This document shows, in pieces, positions 8,623 to 17,305 of a DNA stretch of 64,000 nt (position 1 is the stretch's first letter; each line of letters begins with the position of its first letter). Below the pieces are notes generated by a model. That model searched no databases and had not been told where the DNA came from. It worked only from the letters and a program-made list of their open reading frames with translations. The DNA lies in NCBI GenBank assembly GCA_049585815.1, contig JBAVAR010000054.1:1-64000 (forward strand), written 5' to 3'. The stretch is from DATLSM01 sp049585815 (GTDB taxonomy: Bacteria; Actinomycetota; Thermoleophilia; Solirubrobacterales; 70-9). A program made the translations under genes and the position numbers.

Positions 8623-8734
8623 TGCATCCGTCCCCGTTAGTGCTATCCGAATGGCTGATCCCGGAGCGCATAAGTTGTTGATCTTCTGTCCAAGCCGAGT
8701 GCTCGCCCTCGCCCAGATGCGGGACTGAGGACCG

Positions 8735-9499
8735 ATGGCGCGCCTCAAGTCGATCTCTCACGGTGATCGCCTGACCTTGGTCGAGCACCTGGACGAGCTG
8801 CGGGCCCGACTGCTCATTTCAGTTGCGGTCTTCGGTGTGGCGCTGGCCCTCTGCTTCTGGCAGAACCATCTGCTCTTGAGCTTGGCCAACTCGCCGCTTC
8901 CGGCCGCTCATCGCAAGTTGCTCACATTTGGGGTTACCGAGCCGTTCACGATGACCCTCACAGTCTCCGCCTACGCGGCGCTGATCCTCTCCCTGCCGAT
9001 CATCCTCTTCCAGCTCTACGCCTTCGCGCTGCCCGCCCTCGCCCATCGGGAGCGCCGATTAATTCTTCCGCTGCTTGTTCTGATCCCGATCCTTTTCGTC
9101 GGCGGCGTCGCATTTGGCTACTTCGTCGTCCTGCCGGCGGCGCTGAGCTTCCTGCTCGGCTTCAATAACTCCTCATTTGATGTGCAGGTTCGAGCCTCCG
9201 AGTACTACAGCTTCTTCTCCAGCACGTTGCTTGCCTGTGGGATCGTATTTCAGGTTCCGGTAGGCATTTTGGCGGTGACGCGGCTTGGCATCGTCAAGGT
9301 CGAGCAACTCACCCACAACCGTCGCTTTGCATATCTGGGATGCGCGGTCATCGCAGCCGCGTTGCCAGGCGTCGATCCGCTCTCGATGCTGCTTGAGATG
9401 GTCCCGCTGATCGCGCTCTATGAGCTCAGCATCGTCTTGGCGCGTCTCTTCGGAGCGCCGCGAGCAACGCTTCCACAACCCTTCCCGCAAGAGCCTTAG
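8735..9499 (+). CDS. tatC: Sec-independent protein translocase subunit TatC
   Basis: 254 residues, six membrane helices. The conserved N-terminal cytoplasmic motif is LVEHLDELRARLL (usual TatC signature), followed by the first-loop FxVTEPF-like segment FGVTEPFTMTL and LPIILFQLYAFALPAL. TatC recognises the twin-arginine signal and forms the receptor of the translocase. Followed 114 nt later by tatA on the same strand. No tatB is visible, normal for minimal TatAC systems. Divergent from the ferritin-like genes, at least one of which encodes a clear Tat substrate. Confidence 0.95.
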   Translation: MARLKSISHGDRLTLVEHLDELRARLLISVAVFGVALALCFWQNHLLLSLANSPLPAAHRKLLTFGVTEPFTMTLTVSAYAALILSLPIILFQLYAFALPALAHRERRLILPLLVLIPILFVGGVAFGYFVVLPAALSFLLGFNNSSFDVQVRASEYYSFFSSTLLACGIVFQVPVGILAVTRLGIVKVEQLTHNRRFAYLGCAVIAAALPGVDPLSMLLEMVPLIALYELSIVLARLFGAPRATLPQPFPQEP

Positions 9500-9612
9500 A
9501 GGCTTCTCGGCTGGAAGGTGCATTCCGAGCTGCCGTCAAGACGTGATGAATGATCCAGTCCGGCCGAAATCGCGTATCACTTTTGAAACCACAAACTGCG
9601 TCAGGAGACCAG

Positions 9613-9891
9613 ATGCTAAGCGGACTTGAGAGCCCATTTCATTTGTTGATCGTGTTGGTGATTGCGATGCTCGTACTCGGGCCCAAACGCCTTCCCCAGA
9701 TGGCACGCTCGCTCGGTACGGGAATCCGGGAGTTCAAATCCTCGATTTCCGGTGAGCTTTCCGGTGATCAAGGTGAGGAAGCCGAGAAGTCCGTTTCTGA
9801 TGCCCGTTTGCCGGCGCCGACTGAAGCCCCCGTCTCAGTTACCGACGCTGCGGCTAAGGCCGACATCACTCCCAGCGCCAGCGTGCACTAG
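9613..9891 (+). CDS. tatA: Twin-arginine translocase subunit TatA/E
   Basis: 92 residues from ATG 9613 (AGGAGA nearby); the open frame runs upstream to 9550 but the family starts at the membrane helix. One N-terminal helix (PFHLLIVLVIAMLVLGP), the LGPKRLP hinge, and an amphipathic helix (MARSLGTGIREFKSSI) with the FK pair typical of TatA. The acidic tail is variable. It forms the protein-conducting assembly with TatC encoded just upstream. Confidence 0.92.
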   Translation: MLSGLESPFHLLIVLVIAMLVLGPKRLPQMARSLGTGIREFKSSISGELSGDQGEEAEKSVSDARLPAPTEAPVSVTDAAAKADITPSASVH

Positions 9892-10298
9892 GAATGGCGG
9901 GACCCTGATCGGTCTTTGAACCGGCTTGGGGTTCATTCTTCTTATCTTCTTCGCCGAAATATCCTTCGGGCGAATCTCGGGACCGGACGCGATCGCCTCA
10001 GCGGAGCGGACAACGCCGAGAAGTAGGCCCTGCCGGCGGGAAATTTGCACGGCGTGCCTTTTACAAGGCGCTGGGTTGCGGTGCATCAGAAGGGGTGCGG
10101 CAGGGGCGGTAGCGGTCTGTTTTTCGAGCCGGCAGGTGTGGGCAGGAAGGAATCCGGAATCGCGTGGGGAGGGCAATGGCAAAAGAGCCATGGCCTGCGT
10201 CAAGGGGCTGACCATGAACCGGTGCGGGACTTGAGCAATCGTGGATAGCAGCGATCATTGACCTCTCATATACCATTCATAGATGTGGACTCCTGGCG
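9892..10298. other. Intergenic region, possible promoter for the peptidase gene
   Basis: About 400 bases with no convincing gene; open frames here lack domains and ribosome sites. The last 40 bases are AT-richer and contain TTGACC (10258-10263), then TAGATG 16 nt later, a possible sigma-70 promoter for the gene at 10299. Unproven. Confidence 0.3.
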
Positions 10299-12011
10299 TT
10301 GGCCGAAAGCACGTTGATCAGCTTCGGTCGAGCCGCCGTATTGGGCGTGTTTTTGGGAGTGATCACGGCGATGGGCCTCCTCGCCGTGTGCGCGTCCCCG
10401 GTGCTGGCCGGGCCGAAGCCGAGCCCCTATCTCAAATCTGACCAGAAATTGGTTTTTCACTACGCGGCGGTGGAGGGGAGCAAGCTTCATCGCATCACCT
10501 TGCCCGGCGGCCCTCAAAGCTTTATTGAATTGAAAGAGTCTCCGGCGGAAACGCTGAAATCAGTGGATAAAGATGGGAAGACAGTTGACGCCGACGGGGA
10601 AACCACATGTTTTGACGCGCAGGGCAGTCAGACCGCGAATGCCCCTGCCGCTAAATGTCTGATCACGGTCGCGAGGGGGGCCCATGCCGATCCGAACGAG
10701 GCCAGAGCCGTGATCGCCCACGAGGTCTTTCATGTCTACCAGGCGGTGATGGCGGGCACGATCGAACACTTCGATCAGGAGGTGAGCGAATCAAGCTGGC
10801 TGATCGAGGGTTCCGCTCAGTGGGTCGATTCGGTTTTGGTGAATCCCAATCGCGGCGCAACATATTTCTGGAAGGCCTACCTAAACTCGCCCGCCAAGTC
10901 GCTGTTTGAGCGCTCCTATGACGCGGTGGGCTTCTATGGACATCTGGCATCAAGGGGAATCAACCTCTGGGATGAGTTCCCCGCAATGTTCGGCGCCGCA
11001 AGCAGCGAGGATGCCTATCTGGCTGCCGGCGCAGCTAGCAAAGAGGTCCTCAACTCCGAGGCATCGGAGTTCTTTCGCAAGCCGAGCTTCGGTCGAGAGT
11101 GGGATCTGAGCGGCCCGAATGTTCCCTCCTCCGGTGAGGTCGGATTCACTCCACACAAGGTGAAAGTGGCGGCGGGGGCGAAACCGATTACGCTCACAGT
11201 CGCCCCCTACGCCGACGGGGTCTACGACCTTTCGGTCAGTGCCCCGGTGATCGAACTGGGGGTATCCAGCGGTATCGTGAGGCTGCGCTCTACCGAAGGA
11301 TCAGGCGTCAACGAGCTCGAACCAACTCGCCTGGCGCTCTGCGGAGATCCCCACGGTTGCAATTGCCCCGGTCAACCACCGAACCACTACGCCAAGTTCA
11401 GTCACGGAGACCTTGCAATTACAGGCGGCCGGAGCGGCGGAAGCCTGAAAATTGTCGCCCGAAAGCGATGCGAGAAGGCGCTCCCCAACCGCTCATGCCA
11501 GGGACTGCTACCACTTCCCCGCGGGGCGGTCACCGAACAGCTACAGCCTGCCGACCAGCCGATCCCCGGACTATCCCTGCCCGAACCCGTCAACAACATC
11601 CTGCACCCGACCGAGTGCACATTCTGGGGACCACCCGCAGCGGAAACGGGAACGAAACAGCTCGTTGCCTGGGATTGGCTCTTTGTCTGGGAAGGGGGGT
11701 CCAACCGACCGCCACCGACTGGGGCATTCGCGGACGCCCTGGCAAATGCGTCCAAGCCGCCGCTACCGATTACCTATGACTACGGGATCGGAACGGGGGC
11801 GGCGGTCGCATCCCAGCCCGAAACAGTCACCGAATCGGTGCAGTGGGTGGGCGAACCGCCTGAAGCCAAGATGGTCTCAGAAGTCTCTCCTGAAATCACG
11901 GTTGGAGAAGTGGAGGTGCGGAACGACGAATTTGTGCTGATATTGCCGGGATCCTCCGGCGAAGCGCTTACAGACCTTACGACGGTCGCAAAGGTGTTGG
12001 AAGCAAGGTAG
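10299..12011 (+). CDS. Secreted HExxH metallopeptidase-like protein
   Basis: 570 residues with an N-terminal signal peptide (hydrophobic 12-32, cleavage near VLAGP at 37-38). The zinc-site motif HEVFH is at 141-145 and a third ligand candidate, Glu170, lies in WLIEGSAQW. This gluzincin-like layout resembles the Peptidase_MA group. The remaining 300 residues contain many Cys (CGDPHGCNCPG) and no second domain I can name. TTG start at 10299. No protease inhibitor or secretion gene adjoins it. Substrate unknown, and proteolytic activity is inferred only from the motif. Confidence 0.7.
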   Translation: MAESTLISFGRAAVLGVFLGVITAMGLLAVCASPVLAGPKPSPYLKSDQKLVFHYAAVEGSKLHRITLPGGPQSFIELKESPAETLKSVDKDGKTVDADGETTCFDAQGSQTANAPAAKCLITVARGAHADPNEARAVIAHEVFHVYQAVMAGTIEHFDQEVSESSWLIEGSAQWVDSVLVNPNRGATYFWKAYLNSPAKSLFERSYDAVGFYGHLASRGINLWDEFPAMFGAASSEDAYLAAGAASKEVLNSEASEFFRKPSFGREWDLSGPNVPSSGEVGFTPHKVKVAAGAKPITLTVAPYADGVYDLSVSAPVIELGVSSGIVRLRSTEGSGVNELEPTRLALCGDPHGCNCPGQPPNHYAKFSHGDLAITGGRSGGSLKIVARKRCEKALPNRSCQGLLPLPRGAVTEQLQPADQPIPGLSLPEPVNNILHPTECTFWGPPAAETGTKQLVAWDWLFVWEGGSNRPPPTGAFADALANASKPPLPITYDYGIGTGAAVASQPETVTESVQWVGEPPEAKMVSEVSPEITVGEVEVRNDEFVLILPGSSGEALTDLTTVAKVLEAR

Positions 12012-12172
12012 GTACCGGCTGCCTTTTCGGGACCTGGATTCTTTGCAACTGCGGCATAGCCGCGAAAGCGCCCGCTGGACGCTGCTTCGGACACCGGCAA
12101 CGGCAATCAGTGCCGCTCACCCGAGATCAGCCGGATCCCAACCGTTGGCTCCAGTCGCACTCCCAACCGAGC

Positions 12173-13717
12173 TCAGCAGACTGAAACCGGACCCCTGAGC
12201 GTTTTCACCACTCGCTTGGACTTGCCATGCTTGTCGACCAGAGCCGTGACCCGGGCCTTGACGATGTACTTCTTGCCCGGCGTAAGCGCTGGCGGTCTAA
12301 TCAGCCACCTGAAGGGTCGTTTCTTCAGGGTCTTCTTCTGGCCATCGAAGGAGAAGGTGACCTTGAGCACCTTGAGCTTGCTGCGAAGTGCCCTCGCGAT
12401 TTTGTGGCGGGCTTTCTTGCCGACGCCGACGTAGAAGGGCTGCAGAGAGGCGAGGCAGTTCTTTGGCACCTTCAGGGTCAGGAGGTTGCCCCCAACGGGC
12501 GTGGTGATGGTTCTGTTCACCCCTGTGTAGGTGGGGGGCGTCGGTGGCGGCTTCGGTGTAGGCCCGGTCGATACTGGCGGGATCGGCTTTAGGTCTGCAA
12601 CCTGAAGCCCTCCCTGGTCGGTGAAGGTAAGCCAGCCCTGGCCGCCATTTCCCAGCGCCAGTTGGGCGGTATTGCCACCGGCGTACTCGGATCCGATTCG
12701 AGCGACTTCGGTCGCGGGGCCGAAGCCCGCTCCGCCGTTGGTCGAGGTAAACAGCTGCATAACCGCGGCCTGATCACTTGACCTGGTCCCGGGCCAGGCG
12801 ACCGCAATTTCGCCATCGGGTGCCTGGGAAATCGTGCCTCCCTGGTTTTCGCTAGGGGTGTGACTGGATGGAAGAGTCAGCGGTGCGCCGAAACTGGAAC
12901 CTGAAAGCTTACGGACATCAAGCAGGTTCGGTTCGCCGCCGGGTCCATAATCCAACGAGGCCAAAAACAGACCGCTGGGGCCACCCGCAAGCCTTGGGTC
13001 TTCACCATTGGGAAGCGAATTCGGACCTTCCCAGTCAGTATCGTTGACGAGGGACCCCGAGCCTTTGTAGCGGTAGAACTGGAGAGTGTTCTGGGGATTT
13101 TCGAGGGTCTCGTAAACGTCGACCGGTTTGCCGGGACTGGCGAAGCCGAGGGTGGAGGCACTCGTGTAGAGGCTGGGGGAAGCGAATTGAAAATGACTCC
13201 CCGCCCCCCCGGCGGCTGGTGTGAGGCCAATGCCAAGCCCCACGTGGGAATTGCCGATCAGCAGGTCAGAGCCGGAGAGGAACACGTTTGAAGGGTTGTC
13301 CATGTCGGGATCGCCTTCTTTGTTGATCGTGCCGGCATTGAAGCTCTGCCCGCCGTTCGTAGATGTCCAGATGATCACGGCGTCTGCGCCGATCGGACCG
13401 GTACCGCAGGGGGCGACGGCGTAAATCGTGCCGCTGGTACTGCCAAAGACCGGGAACAGGCCACTGGCAACGTATTCGCCGGGCACTGTTCCCGGCATTG
13501 GTAGCGAGATCGGGTTGGTGCAGGTGCCACCTACGGGGATCTTGCAAAACATCGGCTGGGCCGGCTTGTGAAGCCAGCCCACGTAAGCCGTGCCGGCAGA
13601 ATCCTCGATCACGTTGCCGGGAGTGGCAGGTTCGGAGTCAAGGGTGAAAAGGTTGTTTGCGGCTGCCAACGAACTCCAGCCCGCCAGGCCGAAGGCCCAG
13701 ATCAAGCCGGCGAGCAT
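12173..13717 (-). CDS. Secreted sialidase-like beta-propeller protein
   Basis: 514 residues from ATG 13717, which begins a signal peptide (MLAGLIWAFGLAGW...). The frame stays open to 13996, but that extension is Pro/Arg-rich and not protein-like. Asp-box-like motifs TSTNGGQSF and TSTNGGAGF recur, as in sialidase/BNR-repeat propellers. After a Pro-rich linker (PTPKPPPTPPTY) comes a Lys-rich C-terminal module of a type common on exported Thermoleophilia proteins (KKARHKIARALRSK, GKKYIVKARVTA). Catalytic sialidase residues are not evident, so call it a propeller, not an enzyme. Convergent with the peptidase gene. Confidence 0.75.
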   Translation of the reverse strand: MLAGLIWAFGLAGWSSLAAANNLFTLDSEPATPGNVIEDSAGTAYVGWLHKPAQPMFCKIPVGGTCTNPISLPMPGTVPGEYVASGLFPVFGSTSGTIYAVAPCGTGPIGADAVIIWTSTNGGQSFNAGTINKEGDPDMDNPSNVFLSGSDLLIGNSHVGLGIGLTPAAGGAGSHFQFASPSLYTSASTLGFASPGKPVDVYETLENPQNTLQFYRYKGSGSLVNDTDWEGPNSLPNGEDPRLAGGPSGLFLASLDYGPGGEPNLLDVRKLSGSSFGAPLTLPSSHTPSENQGGTISQAPDGEIAVAWPGTRSSDQAAVMQLFTSTNGGAGFGPATEVARIGSEYAGGNTAQLALGNGGQGWLTFTDQGGLQVADLKPIPPVSTGPTPKPPPTPPTYTGVNRTITTPVGGNLLTLKVPKNCLASLQPFYVGVGKKARHKIARALRSKLKVLKVTFSFDGQKKTLKKRPFRWLIRPPALTPGKKYIVKARVTALVDKHGKSKRVVKTLRGPVSVC

Positions 13718-14010
13718 TGCCGCCCTGAGCGCGAATCCAACGGAGAAGAGGGAGGCTGATCGGTGGGGTCGGTGGGGTCCCGGGAGTTCGTGCGGCAAAG
13801 GAGGCCTTTCTCGATATCCGCCAACGACCTGGATCCACTTGAGATTTCTGGGTGGGGAGCGTCGGTCGGGTTGTTCTCCGCAAGCTAGCAGCAAAGAGGT
13901 GATGAAATGCCTGGTTGTCTCAGCGCGACCGGCGTCAGCAAGCTGATTGGCGGCTGGCTGCGAAGGAGGTGAGAGGCGAGGCAGCCGCCCATCCATTGGG
14001 ACCCAGAGCG

Positions 14011-14547
14011 TCAGACGGCAAGTGCCCCCTCCGCGAGGCGTCGCTCAACCTCCTCCGCGATCTCCTCGGGCGCCCTGTCGTCGCTGTCGATCACCTGGGA
14101 CTCGAGCGAGCCGAGATCGGCGAAATCCTCCCAGAGTCGCCCGATGATCGAAGTGTCGGCGATCCGGCTGCGCTCGCGGCCCGCAGCACGCTCAGCACAG
14201 ATCGCGAGTGGAGCGCGAAGCACCGCGTAGGCGACAGTGTGGCCGGCTGTTTGGAGAGCATCGCGCAGGGGCTCAAAGAACCAGCGCGGGCTGAAGATCC
14301 CGTCAATGATGGTGAAGTAGCCATCCTCGGCGTAACCCGCCGCTGCCGCAGCGACGATGCGCACCACCGTCGTGTTCTGCGCGTGGGACTCCGGCTTCCA
14401 CGGCTCGACGTAGCCGGCGCTGATGAAGTGGAAGAAGCAGTCGGATTCGAGGTGAACGCAGCGCTCAGATCGCGCGGCAAGCAGACGTGCCGTCGTCGTC
14501 TTGCCAACGCCCGGCGGTCCGGTGAGGATGAGCATCGGGTCGGCCAC
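14011..14547 (-). CDS. P-loop kinase/AAA-type ATP-binding protein
   Basis: 178 residues. Walker A GPPGVGKTT at 9-17, then ESDCFFHF and DGYFTIIDGI as the Walker B-like strand, and GRERSRIADTS as a lid-like segment. This is the pattern of small cytosolic kinases (gluconate, shikimate or chloramphenicol phosphotransferase-like), with substrate not predictable. Ribosome site weak. Lies upstream of the propeller gene on the same strand, with a gap of about 290 nt to the preferred start at 13717. Confidence 0.75.
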   Translation of the reverse strand: MADPMLILTGPPGVGKTTTARLLAARSERCVHLESDCFFHFISAGYVEPWKPESHAQNTTVVRIVAAAAAGYAEDGYFTIIDGIFSPRWFFEPLRDALQTAGHTVAYAVLRAPLAICAERAAGRERSRIADTSIIGRLWEDFADLGSLESQVIDSDDRAPEEIAEEVERRLAEGALAV

Positions 14548-14693
14548 AAAGTGATGCTAAACCGCGCCCACCGGCGCGGATGGGCGCCGGTGGTGTGAGA
14601 CCTAATTCCGTATTGAGGCAAACGTGGCCGGTACCCAACCGGCGTTTCGGTTTCGCGCGCACTGCCCTGAGAAAACTCTACGCTTAGGAGGCG

Positions 14694-14987
14694 ATGTCTA
14701 AAGACTCTCTCAGGAGCCTGCCGGGGGCGGAGATCGTCCTGCCGGGCCTCGCTGACCTGAAGGCGGGGCGAGAGACCGTCAACGCAGCTGCGGTCGGGGC
14801 TGCGGCGCCGCGCCTTCGCCGGGTTGGACTGGACGCTCCGGACCTTCCCGGCGAGGTCCCAGCGGCCCACAGGCTCTATCGAGCCCTCAGCGAGGAACTC
14901 GGCGACGGCGCCCATGCTCGCTACAACGCGATCCTCGCCCGCGTCGCCAGCTTCGCTGGAGCTGTGGACCTTGCGCGACGAGGCTAA
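14694..14987 (+). CDS. Small protein paired with nucleotidyltransferase (antitoxin candidate)
   Basis: 97 residues, no signal peptide, helical and Ala/Leu-rich (LPGLADLKAGRETVNAAAVG, AHRLYRALSEELGD). AGGAGG precedes the ATG. Its stop overlaps the start region of the nucleotidyltransferase-like gene, so they are co-translated. I know of similar short proteins encoded directly upstream of DUF6036-type nucleotidyltransferases in Actinobacteria, which suggests a toxin-antitoxin-like pair. Antitoxin activity is inference; no DNA-binding motif is clear. Confidence 0.7.
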   Translation: MSKDSLRSLPGAEIVLPGLADLKAGRETVNAAAVGAAAPRLRRVGLDAPDLPGEVPAAHRLYRALSEELGDGAHARYNAILARVASFAGAVDLARRG

Positions 14988-15489
14988 CGCGGAGCGAATT
15001 AGAGCGTTCGCCCACGAGCTGGGGCGAGTCGTATCTAAAGGAACCCGGGTGTATCTCACCGGCGGCGCGACCGCGGTACTCGAGGGCTGGCGCGACTCGA
15101 CGGTCGACATCGACATCCGCTTTGAGCCGGACTCCGACCCCGCACTGAGGCGCATCGCCGCGCTCAAGGAGGAGCTTTCGGTGAACGTCGAGCTGGCATC
15201 GCCACTCGACTTCCTGCCGGCGCTTGAGGGTTGGCGCGAGCGCTCTCGCTTTCGCTTCCGGGAGGGCAATCTCGAGGTCTTTGACTTCGACCCATACTCG
15301 CAAGCGCTCTCCAAGCTGGAGCGTGGCTTTGAGCTTGACCTCGAAGACGTCGAGAACATGGTCAACTCCGGTCTGGTCGAGCCCAAGACACTGCTTGCGC
15401 TGTTCAGGGGAGTTGAACCTGAGCTGTATCGGTTCCCGGCGGTCGATCCGAACGCACTTGGGGAGGCTGTGAGAGTGCTCGATCGCTAA
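14971..15489 (+). CDS. DUF6036-like nucleotidyltransferase (toxin candidate)
   Basis: About 172 residues from a TTG at 14971, placed by the family-like N-terminus ERIRAFAHELGRVV; the frame is open from 14824 but that part overlaps the upstream gene. The core YLTGGATAVLEGWRDSTVDIDI holds the GG and D-x-D pattern of polymerase-beta-type nucleotidyltransferases, as in AbiEii/MenT-like toxins. It then has DFLPALEGW and DPYSQALSKLERG as in the DUF6036 group. It would transfer a nucleotide to RNA or protein, or act as a toxin checked by the 97-residue partner. Activity not shown. Confidence 0.72.
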   Translation: MRDEANAERIRAFAHELGRVVSKGTRVYLTGGATAVLEGWRDSTVDIDIRFEPDSDPALRRIAALKEELSVNVELASPLDFLPALEGWRERSRFRFREGNLEVFDFDPYSQALSKLERGFELDLEDVENMVNSGLVEPKTLLALFRGVEPELYRFPAVDPNALGEAVRVLDR

Positions 15490-15652
15490 CCGCGCTGCGA
15501 TCGCGGGTTTGATCTTCGACCCCGTTGGGCAGCTCCGGGCGAACGAAACCAATCACCCGGCGCCAGGTAGGTGCTCTGGAGGCGCTGTATTTCGACGAGG
15601 GTCGGCAGGAGGGGTTCATCGCGGCGCTGGGTGAGTGAGTACGCTTGCCTCA

Positions 15653-16096
15653 ATGGCGCGCCGAACAGCCCGTACCTTTCGAATCGGGATGGCGCTCTTG
15701 GCGCTCGGCCTGATCGCGGCAGCTTCAGCCGCAGCCGACGGCCAGATCGTCCTCGGTGGCGTCGTCTACGGTGCTCCGAACGGCGAAGGCTGGGGCAGCG
15801 AACGGCCGGAAAAAATCTTCAACGGCGGGGACCCGAGCGGGCTGATCACCGCAGTCCATTGGTCTAGCTGGGGCGGTCCGGTCGCCCGTGGCAACGGCCG
15901 TAACTCGATCTTCAAACCCCGCGGCGGCTACTACCCTCATCAGGTGAGGATCGAGCTGAAGGCCAAGCGGATCGGGAGTTGCGAAGGCCGCAGCGCGTAC
16001 CTAAAGCTCTTCATCCGCGAGCCTGCAAGGCCAGGCGGACCGCTCGGCCCCTGGCGCTCCTGGTCAGGCCCGAAGACGCTCTGCCAACCGTACTGA
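15653..16096 (+). CDS. Small secreted protein of unknown function
   Basis: 147 residues from ATG 15653 (a GTG at 15635 is also in frame). Signal peptide about 1-28 (RIGMALLALGLIAAASAAADG). The mature part is rich in Gly and Trp (AVHWSSWGGP, LGPWRSWSG) with Cys in GSCEGR and TLCQPY that may form a disulphide. I do not recognise the family. Surroundings give no function. Confidence 0.65.
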   Translation: MARRTARTFRIGMALLALGLIAAASAAADGQIVLGGVVYGAPNGEGWGSERPEKIFNGGDPSGLITAVHWSSWGGPVARGNGRNSIFKPRGGYYPHQVRIELKAKRIGSCEGRSAYLKLFIREPARPGGPLGPWRSWSGPKTLCQPY

Positions 16097-16134
16097 GCCG
16101 CGGAGGAGGCTCAGGGCCCCTACTCTTCCGCAGC

Positions 16135-16452
16135 TCAGACCTCGGCGAGGGCTGTGGTGAGGACGACGTCCTCGAGGCGGTGGGCGAGGCGGTCAATCAG
16201 GACGGCGTAGCGCTCAATCGGCTCATCGTCTGAGCGTTCGCCCCAGCCGGCAAGGTAGGGGATTGAGCTCGGTGAGGTGTCGAGGCCGAGGGAGGCACAG
16301 ACGGCAAAGGCGACGGACTCGGCGGACAACCTCCTCCTCGGCGTAGGGGAGCTTTGGGTCATCGGGAGGGCGGTCACGACGGACAAGGGCGTGGGCGAGC
16401 TCGTGGACGAGGTTCTGGACCTGGGCGTTGGCGGAGAAAGACTCGCTCCGGA
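16135..16452 (-). pseudogene. Decayed C-terminal fragment of ArdC-like antirestriction protein
   Basis: Two frames of one protein are visible. The first, about 16452-16330, reads SANAQVQNLVHELAHALV, with the HExxH zinc motif HELAH. The second, to the stop at 16135, reads AESVAFAVCASLGLDTS and PYLAGWGERSDDEPIERYA. Together they match the C-terminal metallopeptidase part of ArdC/LtrC-type proteins carried by plasmids and integrative elements. A one-base insertion separates the frames near 16330, a stop lies just upstream of the first, and the N-terminal ssDNA-binding domain is absent. Likely a remnant of a lost mobile element. Confidence 0.6.
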
Positions 16453-16599
16453 CGTTAACCAGCTATTGCGAAGCTCTCGAAAACAACTCCGCAGCGGCAG
16501 GCTATTGTGCACGCCTTACAGGATTCCCCAGAGCGCCAGGGCCGAGCACCGAGGCTCGAAATCGGCGGCGATTTGAGAAGGGCGAGCCGGGGGTCAAAT

Positions 16600-16618
16600 C
16601 TTCCCATTCAATGGGAAG
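16600..16618. repeat. 19-bp palindrome
   Basis: CTTCCCATT at 16600-16608 and AATGGGAAG at 16610-16618 are perfect 9-bp arms around a single C. It lies in a non-coding, AT-richer stretch next to the ArdC remnant. It may be an operator or an element-end sequence; no partner repeat found. Confidence 0.45.
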
Positions 16619-16714
16619 CGCCCGGTTTTTCACGCCTGAGGAGCACCTCTTTTGGAGCCTTCGATAGGGTTGGGATGAGTGTCAGTTTTCGGCTCTATAA
16701 AGCCAAAATATGCC

Positions 16715-16780
16715 CCCCAAAAGGGCGTTGGAAGCCCGGATTAGCATGGAAGTGCTCTACCGATTGAGCACCGGGTTGAT
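16715..16780 (-). other. tRNA-like remnant
   Basis: On the minus strand, GTGCTCAATCGGTAGAGCAC (16771-16752) looks like a tRNA D-arm, and GGGCTTCCAACGCCC (16737-16723) has a 4-bp stem with a T-loop-like TTCCAAC. Only 14 nt lie between them, where an intact tRNA needs about 22, and acceptor ends do not pair. It therefore looks like a decayed tRNA or attachment-site scar, not a functional tRNA. It adjoins the ArdC remnant. Confidence 0.3.
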
Positions 16781-16846
16781 TGGCGATCTTAAGTCGGTGG
16801 AGGTAAGGGGCAGCATGCTTCACGGCTGCCTCCTCAAATCGTCGTG

Positions 16847-17275
16847 TCATTCCGTTTTCAGCTCCGGCGGAAGGGCTTTCGGGCCGTCCGGGTAGAGGGC
16901 CTTCAGCTTCTTCGCCGACATCTCCAGCGTATTGGCGCCCTCGGGTGGGGCGCCCACGACCAGCCAGAGTTGCTCGCCATCGGTGTCGTTGAAAATCTGG
17001 CGGATCGATTCCGCTTCGACGAGAACGGCATCCAGTGGCGCGAGCTCCAGCAAATCCCCGTCGACTCGTATCCGGCCCGTGCCCTCGAGCAGCACGTAGA
17101 GCTCCTCTTGGGAGAAGTGGCGGTGGCGCGTGGAGGCTTGGCCGGGGCGCAAGCGCCAGAGACGGGCGCCGAGGGATTGGGCGCCGAGCTGGTTGCCGAC
17201 GTCGGTGTTGTCGACCCCCATCTGGTTTGAGGGGCGCCAATGCGCGGCGGTAGCGGCCAGCGTGCGGTAGGTCAC
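16847..17275 (-). CDS. Cupin-domain protein
   Basis: 142 residues forming one cupin barrel. Motif 1 is RHRHFSQEELYVLLEGTGRI (two His and Glu metal ligands). Motif 2 is degenerate (AESIRQIFNDTDGEQLWLVVG, no clear His). Small single-domain cupins act as sugar or cofactor isomerases, dioxygenases or ligand sensors, and nothing nearby decides which. Start at 17275; it overlaps the antisense upstream part of the DoxX-like frame, so the neighbour is best started at 17306. Confidence 0.8.
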   Translation of the reverse strand: MTYRTLAATAAHWRPSNQMGVDNTDVGNQLGAQSLGARLWRLRPGQASTRHRHFSQEELYVLLEGTGRIRVDGDLLELAPLDAVLVEAESIRQIFNDTDGEQLWLVVGAPPEGANTLEMSAKKLKALYPDGPKALPPELKTE

Positions 17276-17305
17276 CGGCTCAAATTACCTGGAAGACTGC
17301 CCCCG

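Noticed and set aside
14091..15386. 431-residue minus-strand open frame
   Set aside because: It lies antisense to the nucleotidyltransferase and the kinase genes, is Ser/Arg-rich and has no domain; high GC creates such frames.
16715..16780. Intact tRNA on the minus strand
   Set aside because: Spacing between D-arm and T-arm is 14 nt, and acceptor ends do not pair; called a remnant only.
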